Shown piece after piece: positions 1-7,765 of a stretch of DNA of 64,000 nucleotides. The notes below the pieces were generated by a model. The model saw nothing but the letters and a program-made list of their open reading frames with translations. It made no database searches and was not told the origin of the DNA. The position numbers and the translations under genes are program-made. This DNA is from Verrucomicrobium sp. GAS474 (GTDB taxonomy: Bacteria > Verrucomicrobiota > Verrucomicrobiia > Methylacidiphilales > GAS474): the NCBI RefSeq assembly GCF_900105685.1, contig NZ_LT629781.1:2976001-3040000 (forward strand). Reading direction: 5' to 3'. The first letter of the stretch is position 1, and every line of letters begins with the position of its first letter.

Positions 1-849
1 GACGTACTTGTCGGGCTCAGCCAGGACCTTGTCGTAGGGAAGCGGCTTGGGCTTTTTCGCCTCGCCGTCCTGCGGGGTCTCCTCGGCGGTCTTCGGGGGT
101 TCGGGGAAGGAGACCGATTGGGCGTCGAGCATGAAGCGGTTCGGCTTCGCCGGGTCGGTGCGGACAATCCCGGTGACCTTCATCGACTGGCCGGAGAACT
201 GGGGCTCGTTGAGGAAACGCTTGCGAAGGTCGTCGGAGAGGTGGCTGAAGTTGACCAGGATCGAGTCGAGGCCCCGCCAGAGGGTGAATTGCTCCCGGTT
301 CGGCTCGCGGAAGTCGAAGCGGCCCTCCATCGTCACGATGCTGTTCAGGTAGCGTTGGGAAAAATGGCCGATCTGGGCGTAGGAGGCGATGCCGACCTCG
401 ACGGGATCGATCCGGTAGCGGGTGGCGGCCCCCTCGATATCGATCTTCGAGGCGACGATGAGGATCGGGTTATCGTGCCGATCCCCTTCCTTCACCGTCC
501 CGGTGACGGCGAGGGCGACCTCGGAGAAATTGCGGAGCCCCTGGACGATCCGCTTCCCCTCGGGGGAAACCAGGGTGATGAGGACGTTGACCGACTGGCT
601 CGGCCCCATCCGCATCTCGAAGATCGGCCGCTTCGACTCCATGTAATAGAACTTCCCGTGGACGCGGACCTCCTTGCCGAGGTACTTCTCCTGATTGAGG
701 CTGAGGGCCACGTAACCGACCTCGGGCAATCCGCCGCCCTTCGCGTCCGCCGCCGCCGGAGCCGCCGGTGCCGTCGCGGCCAGGGACGAGAGGGGAAGGA
801 CGAAGCCCAGGAGCGGGAGAAGGGCCAGGCTGAAGGAACGCAAAGACAT
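1..849 (-). CDS. Secreted protein with repeated OB-like units, partial (C-terminus beyond window)
   Basis: The frame is open from an ATG at 849 down to base 1 (283 codons) and continues off the left edge. Residues 1-25 form a signal peptide (basic start, Leu-rich core, SLAA cleavage-like end) followed by an Ala/Pro linker, so export is expected. Residues about 44-138 and 157-247 share a pattern: an entry like YLGKEVRVHGKF or YLNSIVTMEGRF, and later a V-x-G-x-V strand (VTGTV, VTGIV). A third unit starts at about 270 (LPYDKVLAEPDKYV). This resembles tandem small beta-barrel (OB-like) modules. No enzyme motif is visible and I do not recognise a family. The leader holds AAGGTAAGG, a possible ribosome binding site. 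Gene call confident, function unknown. Confidence 0.8.
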   Translation of the reverse strand, partial: MSLRSFSLALLPLLGFVLPLSSLAATAPAAPAAADAKGGGLPEVGYVALSLNQEKYLGKEVRVHGKFYYMESKRPIFEMRMGPSQSVNVLITLVSPEGKRIVQGLRNFSEVALAVTGTVKEGDRHDNPILIVASKIDIEGAATRYRIDPVEVGIASYAQIGHFSQRYLNSIVTMEGRFDFREPNREQFTLWRGLDSILVNFSHLSDDLRKRFLNEPQFSGQSMKVTGIVRTDPAKPNRFMLDAQSVSFPEPPKTAEETPQDGEAKKPKPLPYDKVLAEPDKYV

Positions 850-922
850 CGTGAGCCCGGACCTTACCTTCCCGGGCCCCAAGGGGCAATCGCGGAAAAG
901 AAGCGCCCGCGGCCTCCATCCC

Positions 923-2494
923 TTATTTCTGCGGCGGGAGCGAGCCGGGGCCGAGGATCTCCCGGATCTTCCGGGCAAGGCAGAGCGGGGTGAAGGGCTT
1001 CGAGAGGAAGGCCTCCTCCCGCTCTCCCTCCTCGACCTTCGGGATTTGGGAATAGCCCGAGATATAGAGGACGGCCCCGTGCTCGTGGGTTTTCCGATAT
1101 TGGGCGGCGACGTCCCTGCCGCTCCCCGAGGGGAGGACCATGTCGGCGACGAGGAGATCGATCGGGCTGCTGCCCCGGATCACCGAGACGGCGGCATCCC
1201 GATCGCCGACCTCGATGACCCGATAGCCGAGGGTGCGGAGCGAGGCGGCCAGGAGGCGGCGCATCGGCGCGTTGTCGTCGACGATCAGGATCGTCTCCGT
1301 TCCCTTCGGCCACGCTCCCCCTTCCTGGGATTGGGGCGTTCCGGCACTCCCCTTGCCGCCGCTGCCCGGGGCCGGGGCGCTCCACTCGGGGAAAAAGGGA
1401 ACCCGCCCGCCGGGAGTCCCGGCATCGCGGGAGGACGATTCGGAAGGGCCCTGGGATTCCGGATCGGCTTCGGGCGCGGTTTCCGAGTCGAGGCACGAAA
1501 CCGCGCCCTCCTTGCCGATCATCATCAGATGGCGGGCAAGGGCCGCCGCGCGATGGATCGACGATTCGATGTGCTTGAAGCGCGAGGGCTTCACCCCCGC
1601 CGACGCCATCGTCGCCTCGGCGCTCTCGCCCATCATGAAAAGGAGGTTGTTGAATTCGTTCGCGATGCTGTCGGCCACCTCGGCAACTTCGGATAACGGA
1701 GTCGATTTCCCCCCCTCCTCCGGCCGGGAGGGAAGGAGGGAAAGCTGCATCACCATCCGCGTCGTCGGCTTCGTTCCGGCATCGAGGGGGACGATGCGGC
1801 AGAAGACCGAGACCTGGCCGCCGTCCTTCCGCCGGATGCGGCCCTTCCCCTCCCCGCTGAGGCCTCCCAACACCGCCCCGACGAGGATCGCCCTCGTTTC
1901 CCCTTCCAGGCCGTTCCGCCCGAGGTCGGCGGCGGCGGGATCATTCGAGCCGTCGGCGTCAGTGAAGAGAAAATCCCATTCCTTGCCGATCAGCTCGGAG
2001 ACGGGCCAGCCGGTGATCCAGGGGACATCGCACCCGGCCAGGGTGATCCGGGGGAAACGCTCCTTCGGCTTCCGCTCGAGCAGGAGGAGGGCCTCCCCGG
2101 CGCACGCGATGGCCGCCGGTTCCGAGCCCGTCTCCGGCTGGGGCTGGAGGCATTCCAGGTAGGAGCCGACCGTCCCCTCTCCGTCGCGCAGGGCCTCCAT
2201 GCGGGAATGGAGCGGGACGAGGTTTTCCCCCTTCTGCTGCCGCCAGACGGGGCCGACATGGCACCCTTCCTTGTTCGCGAGGAAAAAGGCGATTTCCGGC
2301 GCGCGGCTCTCGATCTGCATCGGGGTGAAGAGGCGGGTGTACCGCTTCCCGACGATCTCCCCCTCGTCGTAACGGAGGAGGGAGGAGAATCCCGAATCGG
2401 CCCCCGCGATCCGCCCCTTGGCGTCGATCAGCAGGATGCCCTTCCGCTGGGGGTCGGGCCGGGAAACGGAGTCGAGCTTGGAAAAATAAGGCAC
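923..2494 (-). CDS. PAS / degenerate histidine-kinase (no ATPase domain) / REC protein
   Basis: The 523-residue protein starts at GTG 2494 behind AAAAGGAA. Residues 15-115 look like a PAS sensor, and 140-250 may be a second one. Residues 265-325 resemble a kinase dimerisation helix pair, but the H-box reads IANEFNNLL (277-285), with Asn279 where the phospho-accepting His normally sits. No HATPase motifs (N, G1, G2 boxes) follow. A Pro/Gly/Ser-rich linker leads to a receiver domain at about 400-515 with Asp406/Asp407, phospho-acceptor Asp451 and Lys499. It therefore looks like a signalling scaffold or phospho-sink that cannot autophosphorylate. Its kinase partner is unknown; the NarL-type pair just upstream is the nearest candidate. 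Confidence 0.82.
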   Translation of the reverse strand: MPYFSKLDSVSRPDPQRKGILLIDAKGRIAGADSGFSSLLRYDEGEIVGKRYTRLFTPMQIESRAPEIAFFLANKEGCHVGPVWRQQKGENLVPLHSRMEALRDGEGTVGSYLECLQPQPETGSEPAAIACAGEALLLLERKPKERFPRITLAGCDVPWITGWPVSELIGKEWDFLFTDADGSNDPAAADLGRNGLEGETRAILVGAVLGGLSGEGKGRIRRKDGGQVSVFCRIVPLDAGTKPTTRMVMQLSLLPSRPEEGGKSTPLSEVAEVADSIANEFNNLLFMMGESAEATMASAGVKPSRFKHIESSIHRAAALARHLMMIGKEGAVSCLDSETAPEADPESQGPSESSSRDAGTPGGRVPFFPEWSAPAPGSGGKGSAGTPQSQEGGAWPKGTETILIVDDNAPMRRLLAASLRTLGYRVIEVGDRDAAVSVIRGSSPIDLLVADMVLPSGSGRDVAAQYRKTHEHGAVLYISGYSQIPKVEEGEREEAFLSKPFTPLCLARKIREILGPGSLPPQK

Positions 2495-2681
2495 GGGAGG
2501 TTCCTTTTTATTTTCGGGGAAAAAGAGCGCGGGGTCTTCTCCCGGGGTGTTCTTGTCTTGCGATTGAATCTATAGGAAAGCGGGCCCGGTCGGTATCAGC
2601 CGCGCGGAGAAACGATTGTCCGTCTTTGTCCGACACTCGCGCCGAAGCGAGCCCAATGAGCCCCATGCACGGCCGATCCGG

Positions 2682-3311
2682 TTATTCGATCAAGCCGTGC
2701 TTGATCGTGTAGTGGGTCAGCTGGGCGTTGCTCTCCATTCCCATTTTTTCGAGGATGCGGGTCCGGTAGGTGCTGATCGTCTTCACGCTGAGGGAGAGGT
2801 GGGAGCCGATCTCCTTCACCCGCTTCCCCGAGGCGATGAGCCGCATGACCTCGAACTCCCGGTCGGAAAGCGCCTCGTGCGGCAGCGTCCCCTCCTCCGT
2901 GTCGAGGCCGAGGGCGAGCTTCTCCGCGAGGGTCGAGCTGACGTACTTCCGGCCCGAGAGGATCTTCCGCAGCGCCTTGCCGATTTCGTCGGGGGCGGTC
3001 TCCTTCGTGAGGTACCCGGCGGCGCCGCTTTTCAGGGCGCGGACGGCGAACTGGTCCTCCGGGTGCATGCTCATGATGAGGATCGGGAGCGTCGGGGCGA
3101 TGCGCCGGATATCCTTGATGACGTCGAGGCCGCCGCGCCCGCCCATGCTGACGTCGAGGATCGCCACGTCCCATTTCTTCTGCACCACCTGGGTATAGGC
3201 CTGGTTCCCGTCGGAGGCCTCCCCGAACTGGGCTCCCGGAAACTCTTCGGAAAGGAGGCCGCGGAGTCCTTTGCGGACCACGGCGTGATCGTCGGCGATG
3301 AGAATCTTCAT
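2682..3311 (-). CDS. NarL/FixJ-type response regulator
   Basis: The 209-residue protein has an N-terminal receiver domain (acidic pair Asp7/Asp8, phospho-acceptor Asp53, Lys at about 103) and a C-terminal LuxR-type helix-turn-helix at about 147-195 (LSDREFEVMRLIASGK, then VKTISTYRTRILEKMG). It should bind DNA when phosphorylated. The ATG at 3311 is chosen because the receiver fold begins directly there (MKILIADDH) and because it overlaps the stop of the upstream sensor gene by four bases (ATGA), a typical translationally coupled sensor-regulator pair. Reading further upstream in this frame only reads the sensor gene out of frame. Confidence 0.93.
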   Translation of the reverse strand: MKILIADDHAVVRKGLRGLLSEEFPGAQFGEASDGNQAYTQVVQKKWDVAILDVSMGGRGGLDVIKDIRRIAPTLPILIMSMHPEDQFAVRALKSGAAGYLTKETAPDEIGKALRKILSGRKYVSSTLAEKLALGLDTEEGTLPHEALSDREFEVMRLIASGKRVKEIGSHLSLSVKTISTYRTRILEKMGMESNAQLTHYTIKHGLIE

Positions 3312-4876
3312 GAGGCGGAGGGGAGGGGTTGTTCGGAGTTGTCGAGGAAGTCGTCGGGAGCCGTCACCGTTATCGGCTCGACGATCTCGAAGGGAATGGT
3401 GAGGATCGCCATCGTGCCGGCGCCGGGCGTCCCCTTCAGGTGGAGGGAGCCGTTGCAATCGACCACCCGCTCCTGCATCCCGAGGATGCCGAGGGCGTGG
3501 GAGGCGTTGATCTCCTCCTTCGTGATGCCCCGCCCGTCGTCGCGGACGATCAGGACGACCTTCCCGTTCGGGTTGGCGATCTCGATCTCGACCCGGGTCG
3601 CCTTCGCATGCCGGACGATGTTCGTCATGAGTTCCTGGAAGATGCGGAAGACCACCGTCCCTTCCCGCATCCCGACGACGCCTTCCACCCGGTTCTTCAC
3701 CGCGACGACCAGCCCGCTGCGGCGGGCGAATTCCTCCGCCTGCCACTCGATGGCGGGGCCGATGCCGAGATGGTCGAGGACGCCGGGACGGAGTTCGGCC
3801 GCGATCTGCCGGACGGTGTCGATGATCTCGTCGATCAGCTTCCCGATGTCCTGCCCCCGCTGCTGCAACCGTTTTCGCTCCTTCGCCGGAGTCAGGGCGA
3901 TGAAGGAGGTCGCGAAGGAGGCGAGGTCCATCTTCAGCCCGGTCAGGTTCTGGCCGAGGTTGTCGTGGATCTCCCGCGCGATCCGGGTCTGTTCCTCCTC
4001 CCGCACCCGCTGGAGGCGGATCGAAAGGTCGCGGAGCTGCTGGCGGGAATGGCGGACCAGCTTCTCCCCCTCGATCCGTTCGGTGATGTCCCGGCTGAAG
4101 CTGTGGTGGCCGGCGAACTTCTCGTCGGCGTCGCGGGCGACGATCATCACGTTCTCCCGGTGGAAGACGGAGCCGTCCTTGCGGATCGCGCGGCTCTCGA
4201 TCACCGCCCGTCCCTCGCTCATCATCTGGATGTAGGCGTCGATGAGGCGGTCCCGGTCGTCGGGATGGACGACCGATTCCCAGTTGATCCCGATCATCTC
4301 CGCCGGGGTGTAGCCGAAGAGGCGGGCGTAGGCGTCGTTCACGTGGATGTGGTTCCCCTGGCAATCGTAGCGGGCCATCCCCTGGAGGGCGTTCTCGAAG
4401 ACCGCGCTCATCATCCGCCAGGTCTGCTCCGCCTGCTTCCGCTCCGTGATGTCCTCCAGGGCCAGGATGCGGATATCGCTGTCGGCGTCGATCGGATGGG
4501 CCATCGTCCGGACCGAGAGCCGGACGTGCCGCCAGATCTGGCTATGATGAAGGAAGCGCCCCTCCGCGGTTGGATCGATCCCCTTCCGTTTCCGGGCCTG
4601 GAGGGGCTTTTTCCGCAGGAGGACGCCGATGGTCTTCCGGTCGGAGGGATGGATGAAATCGATGAGGAAGCGGCCGGTCAATTCGGCGGTGCTGTAGCCG
4701 AACTCCTCGAAGAACGAGAGGGTGCCGCCCAGAACCTGCAGATCCCGCGAGAGGATGAGGGTGGGGACGGGGGTGAATTGAAGTGCCTCCGCGAGGAGAT
4801 CGAAATCCGATGAGGGACGCTGTTTTTTTAAGGACGAGGAACCTTTGGAAACCCTTTTTGGAGCGGTCTGGTGCAT
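3308..4876 (-). CDS. PAS-PAS sensor histidine kinase, HisKA_3 (NarX/DegS-like) class
   Basis: The 522-residue protein has no membrane segments. PAS domains lie at about 25-145 and 150-268 (second with a PAC-like end, SRDITERIE). The HisKA_3 dimerisation domain follows with REIHDNLGQNL, phospho-accepting His304. The ATPase domain shows the N box ELMTNIVRHA (415-424), G1 DDGRG (446-450) and the NarL-partner G2 variant ALGILGMQER (461-470). This kinase class pairs with LuxR-type regulators, and just such a gene follows with ATGA overlap. The missing membrane segments suggest a cytoplasmic signal, possibly redox or a small ligand; no haem or flavin motif is clear. The 145-base leader contains a 10-base inverted repeat. 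Confidence 0.93.
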   Translation of the reverse strand: MHQTAPKRVSKGSSSLKKQRPSSDFDLLAEALQFTPVPTLILSRDLQVLGGTLSFFEEFGYSTAELTGRFLIDFIHPSDRKTIGVLLRKKPLQARKRKGIDPTAEGRFLHHSQIWRHVRLSVRTMAHPIDADSDIRILALEDITERKQAEQTWRMMSAVFENALQGMARYDCQGNHIHVNDAYARLFGYTPAEMIGINWESVVHPDDRDRLIDAYIQMMSEGRAVIESRAIRKDGSVFHRENVMIVARDADEKFAGHHSFSRDITERIEGEKLVRHSRQQLRDLSIRLQRVREEEQTRIAREIHDNLGQNLTGLKMDLASFATSFIALTPAKERKRLQQRGQDIGKLIDEIIDTVRQIAAELRPGVLDHLGIGPAIEWQAEEFARRSGLVVAVKNRVEGVVGMREGTVVFRIFQELMTNIVRHAKATRVEIEIANPNGKVVLIVRDDGRGITKEEINASHALGILGMQERVVDCNGSLHLKGTPGAGTMAILTIPFEIVEPITVTAPDDFLDNSEQPLPSAS

Positions 4877-4904
4877 GGAAATAGCGTAAACATCTCTTTC
4901 CCCC

Positions 4905-4955
4905 TACCGCTGAACCTACAAGATTTCCCGGGGAAGCCCACTAAATTCAGCGGTA
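4905..4955. repeat. 10-base perfect inverted repeat upstream of the sensor gene
   Basis: TACCGCTGAA (4905-4914) and TTCAGCGGTA (4946-4955) are exact reverse complements, 31 bases apart, centred on TTTCCCGGGGAA, which is itself nearly palindromic. The element lies 29 bases upstream of the start codon of the sensor kinase, in the leader or promoter of the kinase-regulator operon. It could be a binding site for the NarL-type regulator (autoregulation) or an mRNA hairpin. No poly-T tract follows on either strand, so a terminator is unlikely. Confidence 0.5.
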
Positions 4956-5021
4956 CCCGTACAATTTCCACTTAAGATTTCGTTCAACCAAATCCGTGTC
5001 GCCCAAGGATTTAAGAGGACG

Positions 5022-5378
5022 CTACTCGACCGGGCGGCGGCGGTCCTGCTTCACCACGGAGCGGAGCTTCTTCGTCTTCAGGATCTTTTCCTTCAACCCC
5101 CGGGGACGGGGCGACCGGCGGCGGCGGCGCAGGGAGGCCTCGCTCTTGATGAGGGCGCGGCGCTCGGCGGCGATCTTGTCGAGCCGCTCGGCGAGGCGCT
5201 GGCGGGCCAGCTCGCGGTTCTGCTCCCGGTGACGCGTGTCCTCGACGCGGACGGTGATCCCCGTGGGCTTGTGCTTCAGGATGACGGCGGTATTGACCTT
5301 GTTCACGTTCTGCCCGCCGGGCCCCGAGGAACGGCAGAACGACTCGACGAGGTCGTCCTCGTGGAAGGGAAGCCTCAT
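5022..5378 (-). CDS. Short release-factor-like protein with GGQ motif (ribosome rescue type)
   Basis: The 118-residue protein consists of the peptidyl-tRNA hydrolysing RF domain: SSGPGGQNVNKVNTAV with GGQ at 21-23, then KHKPTGITVRVEDTRHREQN, and a strongly basic tail (SLRRRRRSPRPRG...KKLRSVVKQDRRRP). It lacks the codon-recognition domains of RF1/RF2. ArfB (YaeJ) has a comparable plan with a basic tail that enters the empty mRNA channel; the stretch after GGQ looks closer to the mitochondrial rescue factor mtRF-R (C12orf65) and RF domain 3 than to ArfB. The likely role is freeing peptides on stalled ribosomes or split large subunits. It follows the FlgC-like gene by 28 bases on the same strand. 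Confidence 0.85.
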   Translation of the reverse strand: MRLPFHEDDLVESFCRSSGPGGQNVNKVNTAVILKHKPTGITVRVEDTRHREQNRELARQRLAERLDKIAAERRALIKSEASLRRRRRSPRPRGLKEKILKTKKLRSVVKQDRRRPVE

Positions 5379-5406
5379 GATCCCGGCGTTTGCGATAAGC
5401 CGGGGG

Positions 5407-5742
5407 CTAGGAAAGGAGCTGGATCGCCCGCTGCTGCATCCGGTCGGAGACCTGGAGCGCCTTCACGTTCGCCTCGAAACCCCGCTGGGCGACGAGCGTA
5501 CCGACGAGCTCGGTCGCCGCGTCGACGTTGGAGAACTCGGAAGCCGCCTCGGGATTGAGCGGCGAGCCCGCCCGGCTGATCGAGACCGTCACGCCGGTCC
5601 CGGCGGGCGTCGCCTCGGTGTCGACGGTCCGCGAGGCCTCGAAGCCGGGGGTCGAGATGTTGGCGATGTTGTTCGCCGCGATGTCGGCCCGGGTCTGATT
5701 GGCCTGAAGACCGGTGAGGGAGGTATTGATGCCGGAGCTCAT
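5407..5742 (-). CDS. Short FlgC-like flagellar basal-body rod protein
   Basis: The 111-residue protein has the N-terminal rod motif (SLTGLQANQTRADIAANNIA, then NISTPGF, residues 8-34) and the C-terminal rod domain (NVDAATELVGTLVAQRGFEA, about 72-91, running to the end). These are the coiled-coil ends that stack in the rod; the middle is reduced to about 35 residues, so the protein is slightly shorter than typical FlgC (about 135). No other flagellar structural gene lies in this window. It may be the rod protein of a flagellum encoded elsewhere or a stand-alone paralogue. The ATG at 5742 is the only start that keeps the full N-terminal motif. Confidence 0.85.
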   Translation of the reverse strand: MSSGINTSLTGLQANQTRADIAANNIANISTPGFEASRTVDTEATPAGTGVTVSISRAGSPLNPEAASEFSNVDAATELVGTLVAQRGFEANVKALQVSDRMQQRAIQLLS

Positions 5743-5808
5743 ACAGCAACCTTACTCCCATTCGCATCTTAAATCCAACTACCAAATGTATCTAACCCTA
5801 GACAATTA

Positions 5809-7176
5809 TTACTCTATTTTTAATGCAGTACTTTGAGCTAATAAGATTGGTCTTGCCCAATCCGAGAACGCTTTGCCTTTTGAATAAGCAAAATCTTGCA
5901 GCATCTCTTTTTCTACGGTGGTTACCCTTATGGCAATAAGATGCTTGCGAACATGCTCGTTAGATGTTGAAACCTCGTATTTTCTGAAGGCCGATATCGA
6001 TGACGTTAAATGCTCCTCATATCCACTTAAACCTTGAAGACGCAGCTTGATTAACTGGCTTTCCTCTTTAAATGCTTCAATTAAGACTGGACGTGCCCAA
6101 TCTGAAAATGACTTAGCAGCAGCATCAGAAAAACTTCTCATTAGATGCTTTTCCTTTGTAGTCACTCGGATAGCCAAAAGATGACGCCGAATATGAACAC
6201 TAGGCTCTGCACGTTGCTGTATTAAGAGAGTGGAAGCCACTGACTTTATACTTTCCTCACTTCCACGCATCTCCGTAGCTCGTCGCCGAGCCGCCGCGAC
6301 GGCTTTCTGAAGGGAGTCTTCCCAGCCGGCTTCGGCGAGGACATTGCATCCGGCGACCGTCGTCCCGCCCGGGCTCTTCACCTGGTCGGCGAGGGCGATG
6401 GGGGAGAGGTCGGAGGCTCCCACCATCTTCGCCGCGCCGATGGCGGTCTGGACGGCGAGCTGCTTCGCCACGGCGGGGCTCAGCCCCTCGGCGATCCCGC
6501 CCGCGATCAGGGCGTTGAGGAAGTGGTAGACGTAGGCGGGACCGCTCCCGCTGACGGCGGTGACGGCGTCGAGGAGCGGCTCCTCGACCCGGACGGCGGT
6601 GCCGACGGCGGCGAGCAGGGCCTGGGCGACGGCAAGGTCGCCTTCCGTCGCGTGCCGTCCGGGAGCATAACCGGTGATCCCCTCGCCGATCAGGGCCGGG
6701 GTGTTCGGCATCGCCCGGACGATCCGCGTCCCCTCCCCCAGCAGGACTTCGATCCGGTCGGTCGTGATTCCCGCCATGAGGGAGAGGAAGAGGGGCTTCT
6801 CCTCGCGTCCCGCCAACGTCTCCCGCAGCGTCGGCAGGATCTCGGCGGCCTGCGCCGGCTTGATGCCGAGGATGACGACGTCGGACTGGGAGACCAACTC
6901 GAGGTTCGTCTCGCTCGGCGTGACCGAGACGGGACCGGCCGAGCCGAGCGCGTCGAAGAACTGGGTGAGCGTGTTCGCGGTCCGGGCCGTCGCGGTGAGG
7001 GTGCGGAGGAAGGAGGGGTTCGCCTTGGCGATGCCGATCGCCATCGCCCGGGCCATCTTTCCGGCGCCGAGGAAGCCGACGGTCTTGCGTTCATCGCGCG
7101 GATCGAAGCCGTCGAAGGGATCGAATGGATTCAGGTCGTTCACGTCGGCAGGGGATTCGGACGATTCAGGATTCAT
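5809..7176 (-). CDS. proC: Pyrroline-5-carboxylate reductase with C-terminal tandem ribbon-helix-helix-like extension
   Basis: The 455-residue protein is far longer than usual ProC (about 265-280). Residues 32-303 are ProC: Rossmann motif [10 protein letters not shown] (33-42), [16 protein letters not shown] (155-170), [11 protein letters not shown] (209-219), and the family signature [13 protein letters not shown] (264-276). It reduces pyrroline-5-carboxylate to proline with NAD(P)H. Residues 304-455 are foreign to the family. They hold two repeats exactly 80 residues apart, [10 protein letters not shown]...FSDWARPVL (331-365) and [10 protein letters not shown]...FSDWARPIL (411-445), each shaped like a ribbon-helix-helix unit. 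The DNA of this tail is clearly AT-rich against its neighbours, with different codon use, so it was probably acquired. An acidic 31-residue N-terminal extension overlaps the aroK stop by 11 bases. A separate gene starting inside (for example ATG 6270) is possible, but the frame is open throughout. Confidence 0.88.
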   Translation of the reverse strand: MNPESSESPADVNDLNPFDPFDGFDPRDERKTVGFLGAGKMARAMAIGIAKANPSFLRTLTATARTANTLTQFFDALGSAGPVSVTPSETNLELVSQSDVVILGIKPAQAAEILPTLRETLAGREEKPLFLSLMAGITTDRIEVLLGEGTRIVRAMPNTPALIGEGITGYAPGRHATEGDLAVAQALLAAVGTAVRVEEPLLDAVTAVSGSGPAYVYHFLNALIAGGIAEGLSPAVAKQLAVQTAIGAAKMVGASDLSPIALADQVKSPGGTTVAGCNVLAEAGWEDSLQKAVAAARRRATEMRGSEESIKSVASTLLIQQRAEPSVHIRRHLLAIRVTTKEKHLMRSFSDAAAKSFSDWARPVLIEAFKEESQLIKLRLQGLSGYEEHLTSSISAFRKYEVSTSNEHVRKHLIAIRVTTVEKEMLQDFAYSKGKAFSDWARPILLAQSTALKIE

Positions 7177-7711
7177 GGAAGGTGCTTTGGTAAAGGGCGA
7201 GGATCTCGGCCCCGATCGCGTCGGGCTTCCGCTGCTCGGCGTCGATGACGTGATGGGCCTTGCGGTAATCTTCCTCCCGTTTCGCCAGGAGGCAGCGGAG
7301 GGTCGCGATGCGGTCCTCGGCGGCGGCCGTGACGTTGGAAGCCGCCCCCAGCAGGGGCCGGTTCGTCGCCGTCGCGGTGCGGAGGGCGAGCATCTCCGCG
7401 GAGGCGTGGAGATAGAAGACAATGCCCCGGTCGAGGAGGAGGCGGCGGTTCTCCGCGTCGACGAAGAGGCCTCCCCCCGTCGAGAGGACGCCGGGGACCC
7501 GGGCCACCGTCTCCGCGAGGATCGCCCGCTCCAGCTCCCGGAAACCGGCCTCGCCCGATTCCTCGAAGATCGCCGGGATCGTCTTCCCGGCGCGGCGCTC
7601 GATGAGGGCGTCGGTGTCGTAGAACGGCAGCCCCCCGGCGCGGTGGAGCCATTCGGCCACGGTCGATTTGCCGGAGCCCATCATGCCGACGAGGACAAGG
7701 TGCTTGTTCAC
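7166..7711 (-). CDS. aroK: Shikimate kinase
   Basis: The 181-residue protein phosphorylates shikimate at the 3-hydroxyl with ATP. Walker A is GMMGSGKST (9-17). The shikimate-binding Asp lies in [16 protein letters not shown] (30-45), followed by [13 protein letters not shown] and the substrate loop STGGGLF; the lid Arg is in ATNRPLL. It starts with GTG at 7711, which puts the Walker motif at the standard distance. It is divergent from aroC (54 bases between starts), grouping two chorismate-pathway enzymes at one promoter region, and its 3' end overlaps proC by 11 bases, suggesting co-transcription. Confidence 0.95.
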   Translation of the reverse strand: MNKHLVLVGMMGSGKSTVAEWLHRAGGLPFYDTDALIERRAGKTIPAIFEESGEAGFRELERAILAETVARVPGVLSTGGGLFVDAENRRLLLDRGIVFYLHASAEMLALRTATATNRPLLGAASNVTAAAEDRIATLRCLLAKREEDYRKAHHVIDAEQRKPDAIGAEILALYQSTFHES

Positions 7712-7765
7712 TGGGACGGGTTGCTGTTAGTTTTGTCCCCTATCTCTTACGGAAAGACGCGGATC

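Noticed and set aside
3312-4364. Extension of the response regulator frame into the sensor gene
   Set aside because: It is Arg/Pro-rich out-of-frame translation of the sensor; the receiver domain starts exactly at 3311.
7177-7422. Upstream extension of the proC frame
   Set aside because: It reads the aroK 3' half out of frame and is Ser/Arg/Pro-rich; the ProC start at 7176 is sufficient.
6674-7765. Upstream extension of the aroC frame
   Set aside because: It reads antisense of aroK and proC; the conserved aroC N-terminus begins at 7766.
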